From positions 1 to 41,562 of the forward strand of contig JAJDVH010000076.1 of assembly GCA_022826185.1 (NCBI GenBank): a DNA stretch of 41,562 nucleotides, in the 5' to 3' direction. Every line of letters starts with the position of its first letter. Positions within the stretch are counted from its first letter, which is position 1. Below, in pieces: positions 1 through 9,013 of this stretch. Made by a program: the position numbers and the translations under genes. The stretch comes from Alphaproteobacteria bacterium. Lineage in GTDB: Bacteria; Pseudomonadota; Alphaproteobacteria; Bin95. Under the pieces are notes generated by a model. That model saw nothing but the letters and a program-made list of their open reading frames with translations. It was not told where the DNA came from and did no database searches.

Positions 1-468
1 GGCTACGCCATCGGGATCGGCTGCATCCTGACCTTCTGCTGCGACCTCGTCGTGGCGAGCGAGCGGGCGGAATGGCGGCTGCCGCAGACGGCGCTCGGCA
101 TCCTGCCCGCCTATGGCGGCTCGGTGCGCCTGGCGCGGCTCGTCGGCAAGGGCCTCGCCATGCGCCTTGCCATGGGCTTCCCGCTCGACGGCGAAGAGGC
201 GCACCGCATCGGCCTCGCACAGTGGCTGGTTCCGCATGAAGAGCTGATGGGCAAGGCGATGGAAGTGGCCGGCCATGTCGCGTCGCTGCCGCCGCTGGCC
301 GTCCGGCTCACCAAGGAATCGCTCAACCGGGGCATGGACATCCCGAACCTCAAGGACGCCGCCCTCGTTGACCTTTACCGGTTCATGACGCTGGAATTGA
401 CCGAAGACAAGGAAGAGGCCCACAGCGCCTGGCGGGAGCGGCGCACGCCGACTATCCGCGGCGCCTGA
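1..468 (+). CDS. enoyl-CoA hydratase/isomerase family protein (3' part only)
   Basis: The frame is open from base 1 and ends with TGA at 466-468, so the 5' end lies outside the window and 155 residues are visible. The visible part is the second half of a crotonase fold: the Gly-rich helix start GYAIGIG, the CDLVVAS strand, then LPQTALGILPAYGG and the GLAxWLVP segment before a helical C-terminus. Family members act on acyl-CoA thioesters using an oxyanion hole. In a by-eye alignment to classical crotonase, the two catalytic glutamates fall on Gln (LPQT) and Arg (GLAMRLAM). A simple hydratase reaction is therefore doubtful, and an isomerase, decarboxylase, hydrolase or lyase role is possible. 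It lies 23 bp upstream of a TauD-like dioxygenase on the same strand and is probably co-transcribed with it. The family call is firm; the substrate is unknown. Confidence 0.88.
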   Translation, partial: GYAIGIGCILTFCCDLVVASERAEWRLPQTALGILPAYGGSVRLARLVGKGLAMRLAMGFPLDGEEAHRIGLAQWLVPHEELMGKAMEVAGHVASLPPLAVRLTKESLNRGMDIPNLKDAALVDLYRFMTLELTEDKEEAHSAWRERRTPTIRGA

Positions 469-491
469 CGGGGAGAGGGAGAGAGGCTGTC

Positions 492-1328
492 ATGTCCTTC
501 CAGATACGCCCGCTGCCGGGGGTGATCGGCGCCGAGGTGATTGGGTTCGACATCGGGCGCGACGGCGCCGACAAAGCGGCCCGGCAGCGCTTGCAGGACG
601 CCTGGACCGACAGGGTGGTGCTGGTGTTCCGCGAGATGGAGATCGACGAGGCGGGCTTCATGCGGCTGGCCGGCCTGTTCGGCGAGAACGTGCCGCAGCC
701 GGTGCAGCGCCCGGAATACCGCGTCGAGGGCTTCCCGCTGATCCGGCTGCTTTCGAACAGGCACCGGGACAGGCTCGGCGACAACAAGCCGCTCAATGTC
801 GGCGGCACCTGGCACACGGACCATTCCCACCTGCCCTGCCCGCCCCGCGGCACGGTGCTGCGCGCCATCCGCCTGCCGGGAGAAGGCGGCGACACGAGTT
901 TCACCAACCAGCGCGCCGCCTATGAGGCGCTGGACGAGGAGACGCGGCGCGAGGTGGCCCCGCTGGTCGGCCTCCACATCTACAACAGCCGCTACGCGCC
1001 GCGCCGCATGGCGACGATGACGCCGGAGGAGGAGCGCGAAGCACCGAGCGCCCGCCATCCGCTTGTGCGGCCCCATCCGGTCAGTGGCCGCAAGGCGCTC
1101 TATTTCAACCCGATCCGCATCGAGCGCTTCGACGGCATGGACGCCGCCGCCTCGCAGGCGCTGATGGAGCGGCTGGTGGCCCATTGCGAGCAGGACCGGT
1201 TCGTTTACCGCCACCGCTGGCGCGCGGGCGACGTGCTGATCTGGGACAATGCCCAGGCGCTGCACATGGTCAGGCACGACTACGACCCCGCCCGGGAGCG
1301 GGTCATGCACCGCACGCTAGTCGGCTGA
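492..1328 (+). CDS. TauD/TfdA-family Fe(II)/2-oxoglutarate dioxygenase
   Basis: This is a 278-residue cytosolic non-haem iron oxygenase, the usual family length. The iron triad is visible as H108-T-D110 (WHTDHS) and H258 (ALHMVR). The C-terminal arginines R270 and R274 (ERVMHR) fit the 2-oxoglutarate/substrate-binding pair of TauD. The start is ATG at 492, preceded by a purine-rich GGAGAGGGAGAGAGG stretch. Known members hydroxylate taurine, alkyl sulfates, aryloxyacetates and related carboxylates; nothing here fixes the substrate. It follows the crotonase-like gene by 23 bp, suggesting a small catabolic operon that begins outside the window. Its last 12 bases overlap the 3' end of the convergent lolD gene. 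An alternative assignment is a clavaminate-synthase-like hydroxylase of the same superfamily. Confidence 0.9.
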   Translation: MSFQIRPLPGVIGAEVIGFDIGRDGADKAARQRLQDAWTDRVVLVFREMEIDEAGFMRLAGLFGENVPQPVQRPEYRVEGFPLIRLLSNRHRDRLGDNKPLNVGGTWHTDHSHLPCPPRGTVLRAIRLPGEGGDTSFTNQRAAYEALDEETRREVAPLVGLHIYNSRYAPRRMATMTPEEEREAPSARHPLVRPHPVSGRKALYFNPIRIERFDGMDAAASQALMERLVAHCEQDRFVYRHRWRAGDVLIWDNAQALHMVRHDYDPARERVMHRTLVG

Positions 1329-2006
1329 GTGGTCCTGCAGCACGCCGTCTTCCAGCCGGACGATGCGGTCGAGCTGGCTGGCAAGGCCGGTATTGTGGGT
1401 GGCGACCAGGGCGGCGACGCCGGCTTCGCGCGCCAGTTCCAGAAATGTGCGGATAACGAGGCGGCCGTTGGCTTCGTCGAGATTGCCGGTCGGCTCGTCG
1501 GCCAGCAGCAGGCGGGGCGCATTCGCCGTGGCCCGTGCTATCGCGACGCGCTGCTGTTCGCCGCCGGAAAGCCGAGCCGGACGATGGGCCGCCCGGTTCG
1601 ACAGCCCGACCATGGCGAGCAGCGCATCCGCGCGCCTGCGGGCCTCGCGCTTCGACCGGCCGGTAACGAGCTGCGGGATCACGAGATTCTCGCGGGCCGA
1701 GAACTCCGGCAGCAATTGGTGGAACTGGAAGACGAAGCCGAGATGCCGCGCCCGCATGGCGCTCAGCCTCCTGTCGCTGAGGCCGGAGGCGCTTTCGCCG
1801 CAAATCCGCACCTCGCCGGCGTCCGGGCGGTCCAGCAGGCCCGCGATCTGGAGCAAGGTGGTCTTGCCCGAGCCGGACGGACCGATCAGCGCCACGGTTT
1901 CGCCTTCGGTTACGGCAAGGTCGATCTGCCGCAGCACCGGCAGCCTTGTGTCGCCCTGCACGAAGGTGCGCTGGACGCCATCGAGCTCCAGCGCCGCCCT
2001 ACTCAT
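1317..2006 (-). CDS. lolD: lipoprotein-releasing ABC transporter ATP-binding protein LolD
   Basis: This 229-residue ATPase would power release of outer-membrane lipoproteins from the inner membrane. The ABC landmarks are in order: Walker A GPSGSGKT at 42-49, Q-loop near 94, signature LSGGEQ at 146-151, Walker B LLLADE at 166-171 with TGNLD following, and the switch His in ATHNT. The fold family also includes MacB and FtsE type ATPases. The LolD call rests on the directly upstream LolC/E permease, whose last 8 bases overlap this start. The stop lies inside the 3' end of the convergent dioxygenase gene, so no spacer or terminator separates the two. It is the last gene of the long minus-strand run that starts at nuoA. 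Confidence 0.93.
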   Translation of the reverse strand: MSRAALELDGVQRTFVQGDTRLPVLRQIDLAVTEGETVALIGPSGSGKTTLLQIAGLLDRPDAGEVRICGESASGLSDRRLSAMRARHLGFVFQFHQLLPEFSARENLVIPQLVTGRSKREARRRADALLAMVGLSNRAAHRPARLSGGEQQRVAIARATANAPRLLLADEPTGNLDEANGRLVIRTFLELAREAGVAALVATHNTGLASQLDRIVRLEDGVLQDHSAD

Positions 2007-3246
2007 ATCGCAGCGCGTCCGCAGGGTCCTGCCGGGCGGCCCGCCAGCAGGGATAGAGCGGCGCCAGAATGGAAAGGAGCAGACTCATCGCGACCACGGC
2101 CGCCACCTCGTTCGAGTCCACCCTGGCCGGCAGCCTGGACAGGAAATAGATTTCCGCCTGGAACAGGTCCGTGCCGGTGAAGCCCTCGATCCACCGGCGC
2201 AGGGTTTCGATGTTCGTCGCGCAGGCGAGACCGAGGCCGAATCCCACGGCGGTGCCGATCACGCCGATAGACGATCCGGTGAGGAAGAAAATGCGCATCA
2301 TCGAGCCGCGCGTCGAGCCGATGGCCCTGAGGATGGCGATGTCGCGGGCCTTGTCCTTCACCAGCATGATCATGCTGGAAAGGACGTTGAACGCCGCCAC
2401 CATGATGATGAGCGTGAGGATCAGGAACATCACGTTCCGTTCGACTTCCAGAGCGCTCACGAAGCTCGCATTGGACTGGCGCCAGTCGAATACCTGCACG
2501 CCCGGATCGGTCGCCAGGATGATACGCGCGCCGACATCGCGGACATTTTCCGGATCGGCGATCTTCACCTCGATATTGGTGATGCCGTCGCCGATCCTGA
2601 AGAAGCGCTGCGCCGTTTCGAGCGGCATGTAAACATAAGTGTTGTCATATTCGTACATCCCGACATGGAAGGTCGCGAGCACGCGGAACGCCTTGGTCCG
2701 GGGCATGGCGCCGAACGGCCCGGCAGCGCTCTTCGGCGCCACCATGGAGATGCGCCCGCCGGGCCCGACCCCCAGACGGGCGGCCAGCCGGTCGCCGAGC
2801 ACCACGCCCGACGGGTCGCCGAACGCATCCAGCGCGCCGGAGCGCAGATTGTCGGAAATGATCGCGAGCGAACGCAGGTCTTCGGCCCTGATGCCGCGCG
2901 CCAGCGCTCCCGACGCCACGCCCTCGCGCACGATCATCGCTTGCCCTTCCACAGACGGGTGCGCGCTCGTGACCCCTTCGACCGACCGCACCTGCCCGGT
3001 CAACTTGTCGAAATCGCCGAGTGGGCCCCGGTCTATCGCCATCACCGCGATATGGCCGTTCAGGCCCAGCACGCGGTCGAACAGCTCGGCCCGGAAGCCG
3101 TTCATCACCGCCATCACGACGATCAGCGTCGCCACACCGAGCGCAATGCCGATCAGCGAGATGATTGCGGTGAGCGAGATGAACCCTTCCTGCCGCCTTG
3201 CGCGCAGATAACGGAACGCGACGGTGCGCTCGAACGCCGAGAACAT
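1999..3246 (-). CDS. lolC: lipoprotein-releasing system transmembrane protein LolC/LolE
   Basis: This is the inner-membrane permease partner of LolD, 415 residues long. The layout is the MacB/LolCE one: a transmembrane helix near residues 22-48 (FISLTAIISLIGIALGVAT), a large periplasmic domain, then three helices in the C-terminal third (about 265-295, 315-345 and 375-400) with the FtsX-like cytoplasmic segment KARDIAILRAIGS between them. The ATG at 3246 overlaps the proS stop by one base (TGATG), which implies translational coupling. A longer frame to 3309 exists but would add a non-membrane, Arg-rich extension inside proS. Only one LolC/E-type permease is encoded here, so it may act as a homodimer with LolD as proposed for other alphaproteobacteria. 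The C versus E naming is not decidable from sequence. Confidence 0.92.
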   Translation of the reverse strand: MFSAFERTVAFRYLRARRQEGFISLTAIISLIGIALGVATLIVVMAVMNGFRAELFDRVLGLNGHIAVMAIDRGPLGDFDKLTGQVRSVEGVTSAHPSVEGQAMIVREGVASGALARGIRAEDLRSLAIISDNLRSGALDAFGDPSGVVLGDRLAARLGVGPGGRISMVAPKSAAGPFGAMPRTKAFRVLATFHVGMYEYDNTYVYMPLETAQRFFRIGDGITNIEVKIADPENVRDVGARIILATDPGVQVFDWRQSNASFVSALEVERNVMFLILTLIIMVAAFNVLSSMIMLVKDKARDIAILRAIGSTRGSMMRIFFLTGSSIGVIGTAVGFGLGLACATNIETLRRWIEGFTGTDLFQAEIYFLSRLPARVDSNEVAAVVAMSLLLSILAPLYPCWRAARQDPADALRYE

Positions 3247-4562
3247 CAGGCGAGCCGCGCCAGTGCCGACTCCAGCGAAATCTCCTCGCGCTCGCCGGTG
3301 GCGCGGCATTTGAGCTCGACGCTTCCCTTGTCGAGGCCGCGCGGGCCGACGATCACCTGCCAGGGCAGGCCGATCAGGTCCATGTCCGCGAACTTCACCC
3401 CGGCCCGCTCCGGACGGTCGTCATAAAGCGGCTCGCGATGGGCAAGCCGGGCGTAGAGGTCGTCGCAGGCGCTGTCGCAGTGCGCATCGCCCTGACGCAG
3501 GTTGACGATCCCGACCCCGTAGGGCGCGACCGACTCCGGCCAGACGATGCCCTGCTCGTCGTGGCTCGCCTCGATCACTGCGCCCGCCAGCCGCGAAACG
3601 CCGACGCCGTAGGAGCCCATATGCACGGGGACCTCCTCGCCGTTCGCAGTCGTCACCCTGGCGCCCAGCGGCTCCGAATATTTGGCGCCGAAGTAGAAGA
3701 TGTGGCCGACCTCAATGCCGCGCCCGACATAGCGCCGTTCGGGCGGCACTTCGGCCTCGAAGACGGCCTCGTCATGCTTCTCGTCGGTGCGCGCATAGGG
3801 CCGGGTGAACTCCTCGACCACAGCCCGGACCGCGTCCGGGCTCTCGTAATCGACAGCGCGGGCGAGCATGTCGAATTCCACGCAGTCCCGGTCGCACCAG
3901 ACGCTGCTCTCGCCGGTGTCCGCGAGGATGAGGAACTCATGGCTGAGATTGCCGCCTATGGGGCCCGACTCCGCTTCCATCGGCACGGCCTTCAGGCCGA
4001 GCCGGGCGAATGTCCGGAGGTAGGAGACGAACATCTTGTCGTAGGAGAGGCGCGCGGATTCGAAGTCGAGGTCGAAGGAGTAGTTGTCCTTCATCAGGAA
4101 CTCGCGGCCCCGCATCACGCCGAAACGGGGCCGGACCTCGTCCCGGAACTTCCACTGGATGTGGTAGAGCATCTTGGGCAGGTCGCGATAGCTGCGGATA
4201 TGGGTCGCGAAGATCTCTGTGATCTGCTCCTCATTGGTCGGCCCGTAAAGCATGTCGCGGTCGTGCCGGTCCCGGATGCGCAGCATTTCCGGGCCGTAAT
4301 CGTCATAGCGGCCGGAGCGGCGCCAGAGGTCCGCCGACTGCACCGTCGGCATCAGCACTTCCTGGGCCCCTGCCCGGTCCTGCTCCTCGCGGACGACCTG
4401 CTCGATCTTCTTCAACACGCGGAAGCCGAGCGGCAGCCAGGAATAGATGCCCGCCGAGGCCTGCTGGACCATGCCGGCGCGAAGCATCAGGCGGTGCGAG
4501 ACGATCTGCGCCTCGGAGGGCACGTCTTTCAGGGTCGGCAGGAAAAGGCGGGTTCGGCGCAT
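3246..4562 (-). CDS. proS: proline--tRNA ligase, short alphaproteobacterial type
   Basis: ProRS charges tRNA-Pro with proline in the cytosol. The 438-residue length is that of the short bacterial/mitochondrial-like form without the inserted editing domain found in E. coli-type ProRS. Class II features are visible: the [12 protein letters not shown] segment, a motif 2 arginine loop in [17 protein letters not shown], motif 3 [12 protein letters not shown], and a C-terminal anticodon-binding domain from about residue 345. Because the editing insert is missing, any editing of mischarged Ala-tRNA-Pro would need a separate factor, and none is seen in the window. The stop overlaps the lolC start by one base. 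The 63 bp upstream, to the tag stop, is one of the longer gaps in this operon and could hold an internal promoter. Confidence 0.96.
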   Translation of the reverse strand: MRRTRLFLPTLKDVPSEAQIVSHRLMLRAGMVQQASAGIYSWLPLGFRVLKKIEQVVREEQDRAGAQEVLMPTVQSADLWRRSGRYDDYGPEMLRIRDRHDRDMLYGPTNEEQITEIFATHIRSYRDLPKMLYHIQWKFRDEVRPRFGVMRGREFLMKDNYSFDLDFESARLSYDKMFVSYLRTFARLGLKAVPMEAESGPIGGNLSHEFLILADTGESSVWCDRDCVEFDMLARAVDYESPDAVRAVVEEFTRPYARTDEKHDEAVFEAEVPPERRYVGRGIEVGHIFYFGAKYSEPLGARVTTANGEEVPVHMGSYGVGVSRLAGAVIEASHDEQGIVWPESVAPYGVGIVNLRQGDAHCDSACDDLYARLAHREPLYDDRPERAGVKFADMDLIGLPWQVIVGPRGLDKGSVELKCRATGEREEISLESALARLA

Positions 4563-4625
4563 GGCAGCAGAGCTCGACTGACGGTCCCGGGAAGCGGCGC
4601 CAATCTACCTCGTCCGCTTGGGCAT

Positions 4626-5180
4626 TCAACAGCCCGCCAGCGCAACCGGCTTGCGCATCCAGGGCGGTTCGAGCGCCGCGATGCAGGCATGGACCGGGCA
4701 GTCGGGATCGTGCGCGCCCGGCAGATAGCCGGTGCTCATCAGGAATTCGCCGACGATCTCCCCGCCCATGAACTTGAAGGTCTTCCTGAACAGCCTGACC
4801 CATTCGTCCTTCGGCAGGGGATGGTGCTCGTCGATCCAGGCGGCGAAGGAACCGTATTCGAACTGGATCGCGACGACACGGCGCGCGTTCTCGATCACGG
4901 CGGCGACCTTGAGGCGGTTGCGGATGATTCGCGCATCCCCGAGCAGCCGCGTCCGGTCGGCCTCGTCGAAACCGGCGACCACCTTCGGATCGAAGCCGCG
5001 GAACGCCTCGAAGAATGCCGCCCGTTTCTTCAGCACCGTCAGCCAGGAAAGGCCCGCCTGATTGATCTCCAGCGCCAGGCGCTCGAACAGCACGGCGTCA
5101 TCGCGGGTCGGAAAGCCGTATTCGTTGTCGTGATACGGCCCGTGCCAGGGATGTCCGGGAGCTGTGGTGCAATAGCTCAT
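4626..5180 (-). CDS. tag: DNA-3-methyladenine glycosylase I
   Basis: This 184-residue protein would excise 3-methyladenine from alkylated DNA, starting base excision repair. The residues that define Tag fall at the E. coli positions. The zinc ligands are C4, H17 and a C-terminal H-x3-C pair (GAHDPDC). Glutamate E38 lies in LEINQAGLSW, and the YHDNEYG block matches the family YHDxEWG. The ATG at 5180 follows the DUF1467 stop by 7 bp, with a GGAAGG ribosome-binding sequence inside the end of that gene. This implies co-transcription with rnj-mce-DUF1467. In the arrangement I know from other alphaproteobacteria, DUF1467 is followed directly by proS, so tag looks like a later insertion into the block. 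Confidence 0.93.
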   Translation of the reverse strand: MSYCTTAPGHPWHGPYHDNEYGFPTRDDAVLFERLALEINQAGLSWLTVLKKRAAFFEAFRGFDPKVVAGFDEADRTRLLGDARIIRNRLKVAAVIENARRVVAIQFEYGSFAAWIDEHHPLPKDEWVRLFRKTFKFMGGEIVGEFLMSTGYLPGAHDPDCPVHACIAALEPPWMRKPVALAGC

Positions 5181-5187
5181 CGCGAGG

Positions 5188-5424
5188 TCAGGCCTTCCGA
5201 AACGTCAGCCAGCCGCTTTCGATCAGCAGGAAGACCACCAATGTGAGCACAGCGGCGATCACCGTGGTCACTGCCGCCTTCAGGCCGAGCCTGGGCCTGT
5301 CCGGCGCTCCCGGATCGTTGCCGCGTTCGACTTCCCTTGCCCGCCGGACGCCGACCGGCAGCGTCATGAAAAAGACGAGCCACCAGAGGATGACATAGAC
5401 GACAACGCCCGACAGCCAGGACAT
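5188..5424 (-). CDS. DUF1467 family small membrane protein
   Basis: This is a 78-residue protein with two hydrophobic helices, at about residues 2-24 (LSGVVVYVILWWLVFFMTLPVGV) and 50-72 (AAVTTVIAAVLTLVVFLLI). They are joined by a polar linker rich in Asp, Pro and Arg. It matches the conserved alphaproteobacterial family that sits between mce and proS. No molecular function is known. The start is the ATG at 5424, which overlaps the mce stop by one base (TGATG). The frame can be extended upstream to 5457, but the first 11 residues would then be charged and overlap mce. Its fixed neighbourhood suggests a membrane or envelope housekeeping role, but that is only inference. Confidence 0.85.
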   Translation of the reverse strand: MSWLSGVVVYVILWWLVFFMTLPVGVRRAREVERGNDPGAPDRPRLGLKAAVTTVIAAVLTLVVFLLIESGWLTFRKA

Positions 5425-5828
5425 CAGGCCTGCTCGATCTCGATCAGCGTGCCGCAAAAGTCCTTCGGATGCAGAAACAGGACCGGCTTGCCATGTGCGC
5501 CGATCGCCGGCTCTCCGCTGCCGAGAACCCTCGCTCCAGCTTGTGTCAGCATGTCCCGGGCCGCAAGAATGTCGTCAACCTCATAGCAGATATGGTGCAT
5601 CCCGCCGGCGGGGTTCTTCTTCAGGAATCCGGTAATCGGCGACTCTTCGCCCAACGGCTCCAGCAGTTCGATCTTCGCATTCGGCAGTTCGACGAAAACC
5701 ACGGTGACGCCGTGGTCCGGCAAGGCTTGCGGGGCCGAGACCTGCGCGCCGAGCGCGCCCCGGTAGGCGCGTGCTCCGGACTCCAGGTCCGGCACCGCGA
5801 TGGCGACATGATTCAGGCGGCCGATCAT
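5424..5828 (-). CDS. mce: methylmalonyl-CoA epimerase
   Basis: Mce interconverts (R)- and (S)-methylmalonyl-CoA in the propionyl-CoA to succinyl-CoA route. The 134-residue protein is a vicinal-oxygen-chelate (glyoxalase-like) fold. Metal-ligand candidates appear in order: His in NHVAIAVPD, His in GMHHICYEVDD, and the C-terminal Glu in GTLIEIEQ. The ATG at 5828 has a GGAGG ribosome-binding site overlapping the end of rnj, 4 bp upstream. An open frame continues upstream to 5963, but that part lies inside rnj and does not resemble the family. The mutase is not in this window. Confidence 0.93.
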   Translation of the reverse strand: MIGRLNHVAIAVPDLESGARAYRGALGAQVSAPQALPDHGVTVVFVELPNAKIELLEPLGEESPITGFLKKNPAGGMHHICYEVDDILAARDMLTQAGARVLGSGEPAIGAHGKPVLFLHPKDFCGTLIEIEQA

Positions 5829-5832
5829 CCGA

Positions 5833-7509
5833 TTATCCTCCATCGATGCGCATGACATGGACCTCGACAAGCGGCCGGCGCCCGTAATTCGCCCGAACAT
5901 GCCGGCGCATGGCTGTCCGCACGGTATCTTCCACGGTGCCGTCGTCGCGCCTCTGCATGCCATTCAGCCTCTCGAGAGCGTGGATGCTGCGGCCCGCCAG
6001 CTCCGAGGCAAGATCCTCGACCTCGTCTTCGGCCACGATCCCGCGGCTGGACACGCGAGGCTCGGTGAGGCTCCTGCCCTTGCCGTTCAGCACAAGCGAC
6101 GCCGTTACGACGCCTTGCTCGGAAAGGCGCCTGCGTGCGCGGACATGCTCGGAGTCGAGCGGCACAAGGCGCCCGCCATCCAGGCCGAGTCGTCCAACCC
6201 TGATCTCGCCGAGGCGTTCCACCCTGTCCTTCGTGATTCGCAACAGGACACCGTCCTCGATCTCGGCCACCGTCCCGATCCCGCAGTCGCGCGCCAGTCG
6301 GGCATGGGCGCGGAGATGGTGCAGTTCGCCATGAACCGGTACTGCCGCATTCGGTCTGATCCACCCATACATGCGCCGAAGTTCGTCGCGGCCCGGATGC
6401 CCCGACACATGCACGAAAGCGTCTTTCGACGTCACGATCTCGACGCCCATCCGCTCGAGCCGGTCCTGGAGTCTGGCCACAGCGCGTTCGTTGCCCGGTA
6501 TCGTGCGGGAAGAGAAGACCAGCGTGTCACCGCCTTCCAATGCAACATGCGGGTGGGCCCCGGCCGCAATCCGCGCGAGCGCGGCGCGCGGTTCCCCCTG
6601 GCTTCCCGTGCAGATCATGGCCGCATTGGACCGTGACAGGTAGCCGGTATGCTGCTCGGATACAAAAGCGGGAATGTCCGCCAGATATCCGCATTGGCGG
6701 GCTATCTCGTCCATCCGCCTGAGCGACCGGCCCACCAGCGCTGCAGACCGGCCGTTCGCCGCCGCGGCCCGCGCAACCGTGTCGAGCCGCGCCACGTTAC
6801 TTGCAAAGCACGCGAATGCGACCCGGTTGGTCCTGGAAGCAACCAGGTCCGTGAGGCTCCCCAGGAGGTCGGCTTCCGAGCCGCTCGCTCCATCGATGGT
6901 AGCGTTGGTCGAGTCGCAGATCATCGCCGCGACACCTTCATCTCCCAAGCGGCGGAAGAGTTCCTCGTCCACCGGGTCTCCTACGACCGGGCCGGGGTCG
7001 AGTTTCCAGTCTCCGGTGTGGAAGACCGTACCCGCCGGGGTACGCAGCACCAGTGCGTTCGGTTCCGGAATCGAATGCGCCAGCGCCAGATATTCGAGTT
7101 CGAATGGCCCGACCGAGAAGCGTTCGCCCGGCCGGTGCTCGACGATGGGCACTTCGCTCTCGGCGCCTTCGTCCTGCAACTTGCGGCGCAGAAACGCGGC
7201 CGAAAAGGGCGTGACATGCACCGGCGCTCCCAATTCCGGCCAGAGATGCGGCACCGCCCCTATATGGTCCTCATGCGCGTGGGTGATGACGATGGCGTCG
7301 AGTCGGTCCCGAACCGCCTCCACAGCCGCTGTGTCAGGTACGATGACCTCAATGCCTGGCGTCGTCTCGTCGCCGAACATGATACCCAGGTCCACCAGGA
7401 TCCAGCGTCCGGCATGGCCGTAAAGCGCGCAGTTCATCCCGATGTCGCCGACGCCGCCGAGCGGCACGAACAGGATTTCGTCCCCGGCGGGAACAGGCAG
7501 GCTTTTCAC
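5833..7509 (-). CDS. rnj: ribonuclease J
   Basis: This 558-residue metallo-beta-lactamase/beta-CASP nuclease takes part in mRNA decay and rRNA maturation with endo- and 5'-3' exonuclease activity. The metal site H77-A-H79-E-D81-H82 (THAHEDHIG) is intact. Further metal/active-site motifs follow: [21 protein letters not shown], and the C-terminal [11 protein letters not shown] and VPVHGE segments of the beta-CASP/RNase J core. Length agrees with alphaproteobacterial RNase J. The start ATG at 7509 overlaps the coaX stop as ATGA (4 bp). Its end provides the ribosome-binding site of mce. The family is well defined, and confusion with other beta-CASP proteins is unlikely. Confidence 0.95.
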   Translation of the reverse strand: MKSLPVPAGDEILFVPLGGVGDIGMNCALYGHAGRWILVDLGIMFGDETTPGIEVIVPDTAAVEAVRDRLDAIVITHAHEDHIGAVPHLWPELGAPVHVTPFSAAFLRRKLQDEGAESEVPIVEHRPGERFSVGPFELEYLALAHSIPEPNALVLRTPAGTVFHTGDWKLDPGPVVGDPVDEELFRRLGDEGVAAMICDSTNATIDGASGSEADLLGSLTDLVASRTNRVAFACFASNVARLDTVARAAAANGRSAALVGRSLRRMDEIARQCGYLADIPAFVSEQHTGYLSRSNAAMICTGSQGEPRAALARIAAGAHPHVALEGGDTLVFSSRTIPGNERAVARLQDRLERMGVEIVTSKDAFVHVSGHPGRDELRRMYGWIRPNAAVPVHGELHHLRAHARLARDCGIGTVAEIEDGVLLRITKDRVERLGEIRVGRLGLDGGRLVPLDSEHVRARRRLSEQGVVTASLVLNGKGRSLTEPRVSSRGIVAEDEVEDLASELAGRSIHALERLNGMQRRDDGTVEDTVRTAMRRHVRANYGRRPLVEVHVMRIDGG

Positions 7510-8282
7510 GGACCGTTCCCGTTAAGCCGATGAACTTCCAACAGGCCGCGCAGGGTAAGATCGCTGTCGACATTACCGATGACATCGGTCGCGCCTGCAA
7601 ACAATGGCGCCAGTCCGCCGGTCGCCACGACGGTCATGGGTTTGCCGGTTTCCTGTTCGATCCTCTGCACAACGCCCTCGATCATGCTGACATAGCCCCA
7701 GAAAATGCCCGACTGCATGGCCGCTACCGTGTTGCTGCCGACCACCCGTTCCGGCCGGCCAACCGCAATCAGAGGCAGCTTGGCGGCAGCCTGATGGAGG
7801 GCTTCGAGAGACAGGTTTACTCCGGGTGCGATCACGCCTCCGCGGTAATCGCCCTGGGCGTCCACGACGTCGAATGTCGTCGCAGTGCCAAAGTCTATGA
7901 CGATCAACGGTCCCGGATAGGCGCTATGCGCCGCAACGGCATTGACGATCCGGTCAGCGCCGACTTCCGAGGGGTTGTCGACCCTGACCGTCATGCCGAG
8001 GTTGATTCCGGGATCGCCAATGATGAGCGGCGAGACGCTGAAATATCGTTGGCAGAGATGGCGCAGGTTGAACAAGGACGCCGGCACGACCGTCGCCACG
8101 ATGCCCGCCTCGACCGCCTCGGGGTCAACGCCTTCGAGGTCCATCAGCTGCATAAGCCAAACAGCATACTCATCCGCCGTACGGTGCGGGTCGTTCCCGG
8201 CGCGCCACAGGCCCTTTCGAACCTCGCCGTCATATACCGCGAAGACGATATTCGTATTGCCAGCGTCAATCGCTAGCAGCAT
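7506..8282 (-). CDS. coaX: type III pantothenate kinase
   Basis: CoaX catalyses the first step of CoA synthesis, phosphorylating pantothenate. The 258-residue protein begins at ATG 8282 with [11 protein letters not shown], the ASKHA-type phosphate loop carrying the key Asp6. The central [12 protein letters not shown] block and the GGLAPLF motif near the C-terminus follow. An open frame upstream to 8435 lies inside birA and is Arg/Gly-rich, so it is rejected. The first 10 bases overlap the 3' end of birA, and the stop overlaps the rnj start (ATGA). The nuoN-birA-coaX-rnj order is a familiar alphaproteobacterial cluster and joins two cofactor genes. Confidence 0.95.
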   Translation of the reverse strand: MLLAIDAGNTNIVFAVYDGEVRKGLWRAGNDPHRTADEYAVWLMQLMDLEGVDPEAVEAGIVATVVPASLFNLRHLCQRYFSVSPLIIGDPGINLGMTVRVDNPSEVGADRIVNAVAAHSAYPGPLIVIDFGTATTFDVVDAQGDYRGGVIAPGVNLSLEALHQAAAKLPLIAVGRPERVVGSNTVAAMQSGIFWGYVSMIEGVVQRIEQETGKPMTVVATGGLAPLFAGATDVIGNVDSDLTLRGLLEVHRLNGNGP

Positions 8283-9013
8283 CGGACCTCCAGCGGAAAC
8301 ATCTCTCCGGCGACGAAGCGGCGTTCTACTCCAGCCGCGTTGCACACGACAAGCGAGCCGTCCGCGTCCACGGTCCGCATGATCCCCTCGAAAGCGCCCA
8401 GCCCCTCCCCCATCCGCACGGGCCGCCCCAGCCAAGCCGCCCGCTCAAGCCACTCGTCACGGACGACGGCGAAGCCTTCGTGCAACCATTGCCGATAGCG
8501 ACGCAGCACGGCCCCGACAATGTCTTCCAGAGCCGATTCGACCGGCACATCGGGGCCGATGCAGGCGGTCGGGCGGTCGAGTGCAGGCGCTTCAGCCAGA
8601 TTCAGGCCGATGCCGACCACCATCCAGTCAAGTTGGCCGTCCCTTGAACCCGCCTCCACCAGGACACCCGCAAGCTTGGCGTCTTCGACCAGCACATCGT
8701 TCGGCCACTTGATGAGCGCATCCTTTCCCCAATTCCGGGCGCAGTCCGCAACCGCAAGACCGGCCGCCAGGGCCATGGAGCCGGCCTCGGCAGGCGCTCG
8801 GTCGGGATGGAGCAATAAACTCGTCATCAGGTTGCCGCGGGTCCCGGCCCAACTACGCCCCATGCGGCCCCGACCGCCTGGTTGCGTAGCTGTCCACACC
8901 GCGAGCGGCCCGCGTTCGCCGAGCTTCGCCAAACGCCGCGCTTCATCGTTCGTGCTGCCGAGAACTGAGTAGGCGAACAGACGGATTCGTGCCGCCTTCG
9001 GCATTGAACTCAT
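8273..9013 (-). CDS. birA: biotin--[acetyl-CoA-carboxylase] ligase
   Basis: BirA activates biotin as biotinyl-AMP and transfers it to carboxylase subunits. The 246-residue protein contains the LGSTNDEA motif, the biotinyl-AMP loop [10 protein letters not shown] (about 46-55), and the KWPNDVLV strand with the conserved lysine at 102. A smaller C-terminal domain follows. There is no N-terminal helix-turn-helix, so this is a group I ligase, not a biotin-operon repressor. I chose ATG 9013 because it overlaps the nuoN stop as ATGA. A second ATG three codons downstream (9004) is also possible. The longer frame to 9202 lies inside nuoN and is not protein-like. Confidence 0.93.
   Translation of the reverse strand: MSSMPKAARIRLFAYSVLGSTNDEARRLAKLGERGPLAVWTATQPGGRGRMGRSWAGTRGNLMTSLLLHPDRAPAEAGSMALAAGLAVADCARNWGKDALIKWPNDVLVEDAKLAGVLVEAGSRDGQLDWMVVGIGLNLAEAPALDRPTACIGPDVPVESALEDIVGAVLRRYRQWLHEGFAVVRDEWLERAAWLGRPVRMGEGLGAFEGIMRTVDADGSLVVCNAAGVERRFVAGEMFPLEVRCC

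Noticed and set aside
375-1310. 311-codon minus-strand open frame
   Set aside because: It is antisense to the TauD-like dioxygenase, with no recognisable motif and no upstream ribosome-binding site.
1363-3426. 687-codon plus-strand open frame
   Set aside because: It is antisense to lolD and lolC, has low complexity, and has no domain.
3198-5246. 682-codon plus-strand open frame
   Set aside because: It is antisense to proS and tag, both of which have intact catalytic or metal-binding residues. It is a composition artefact.
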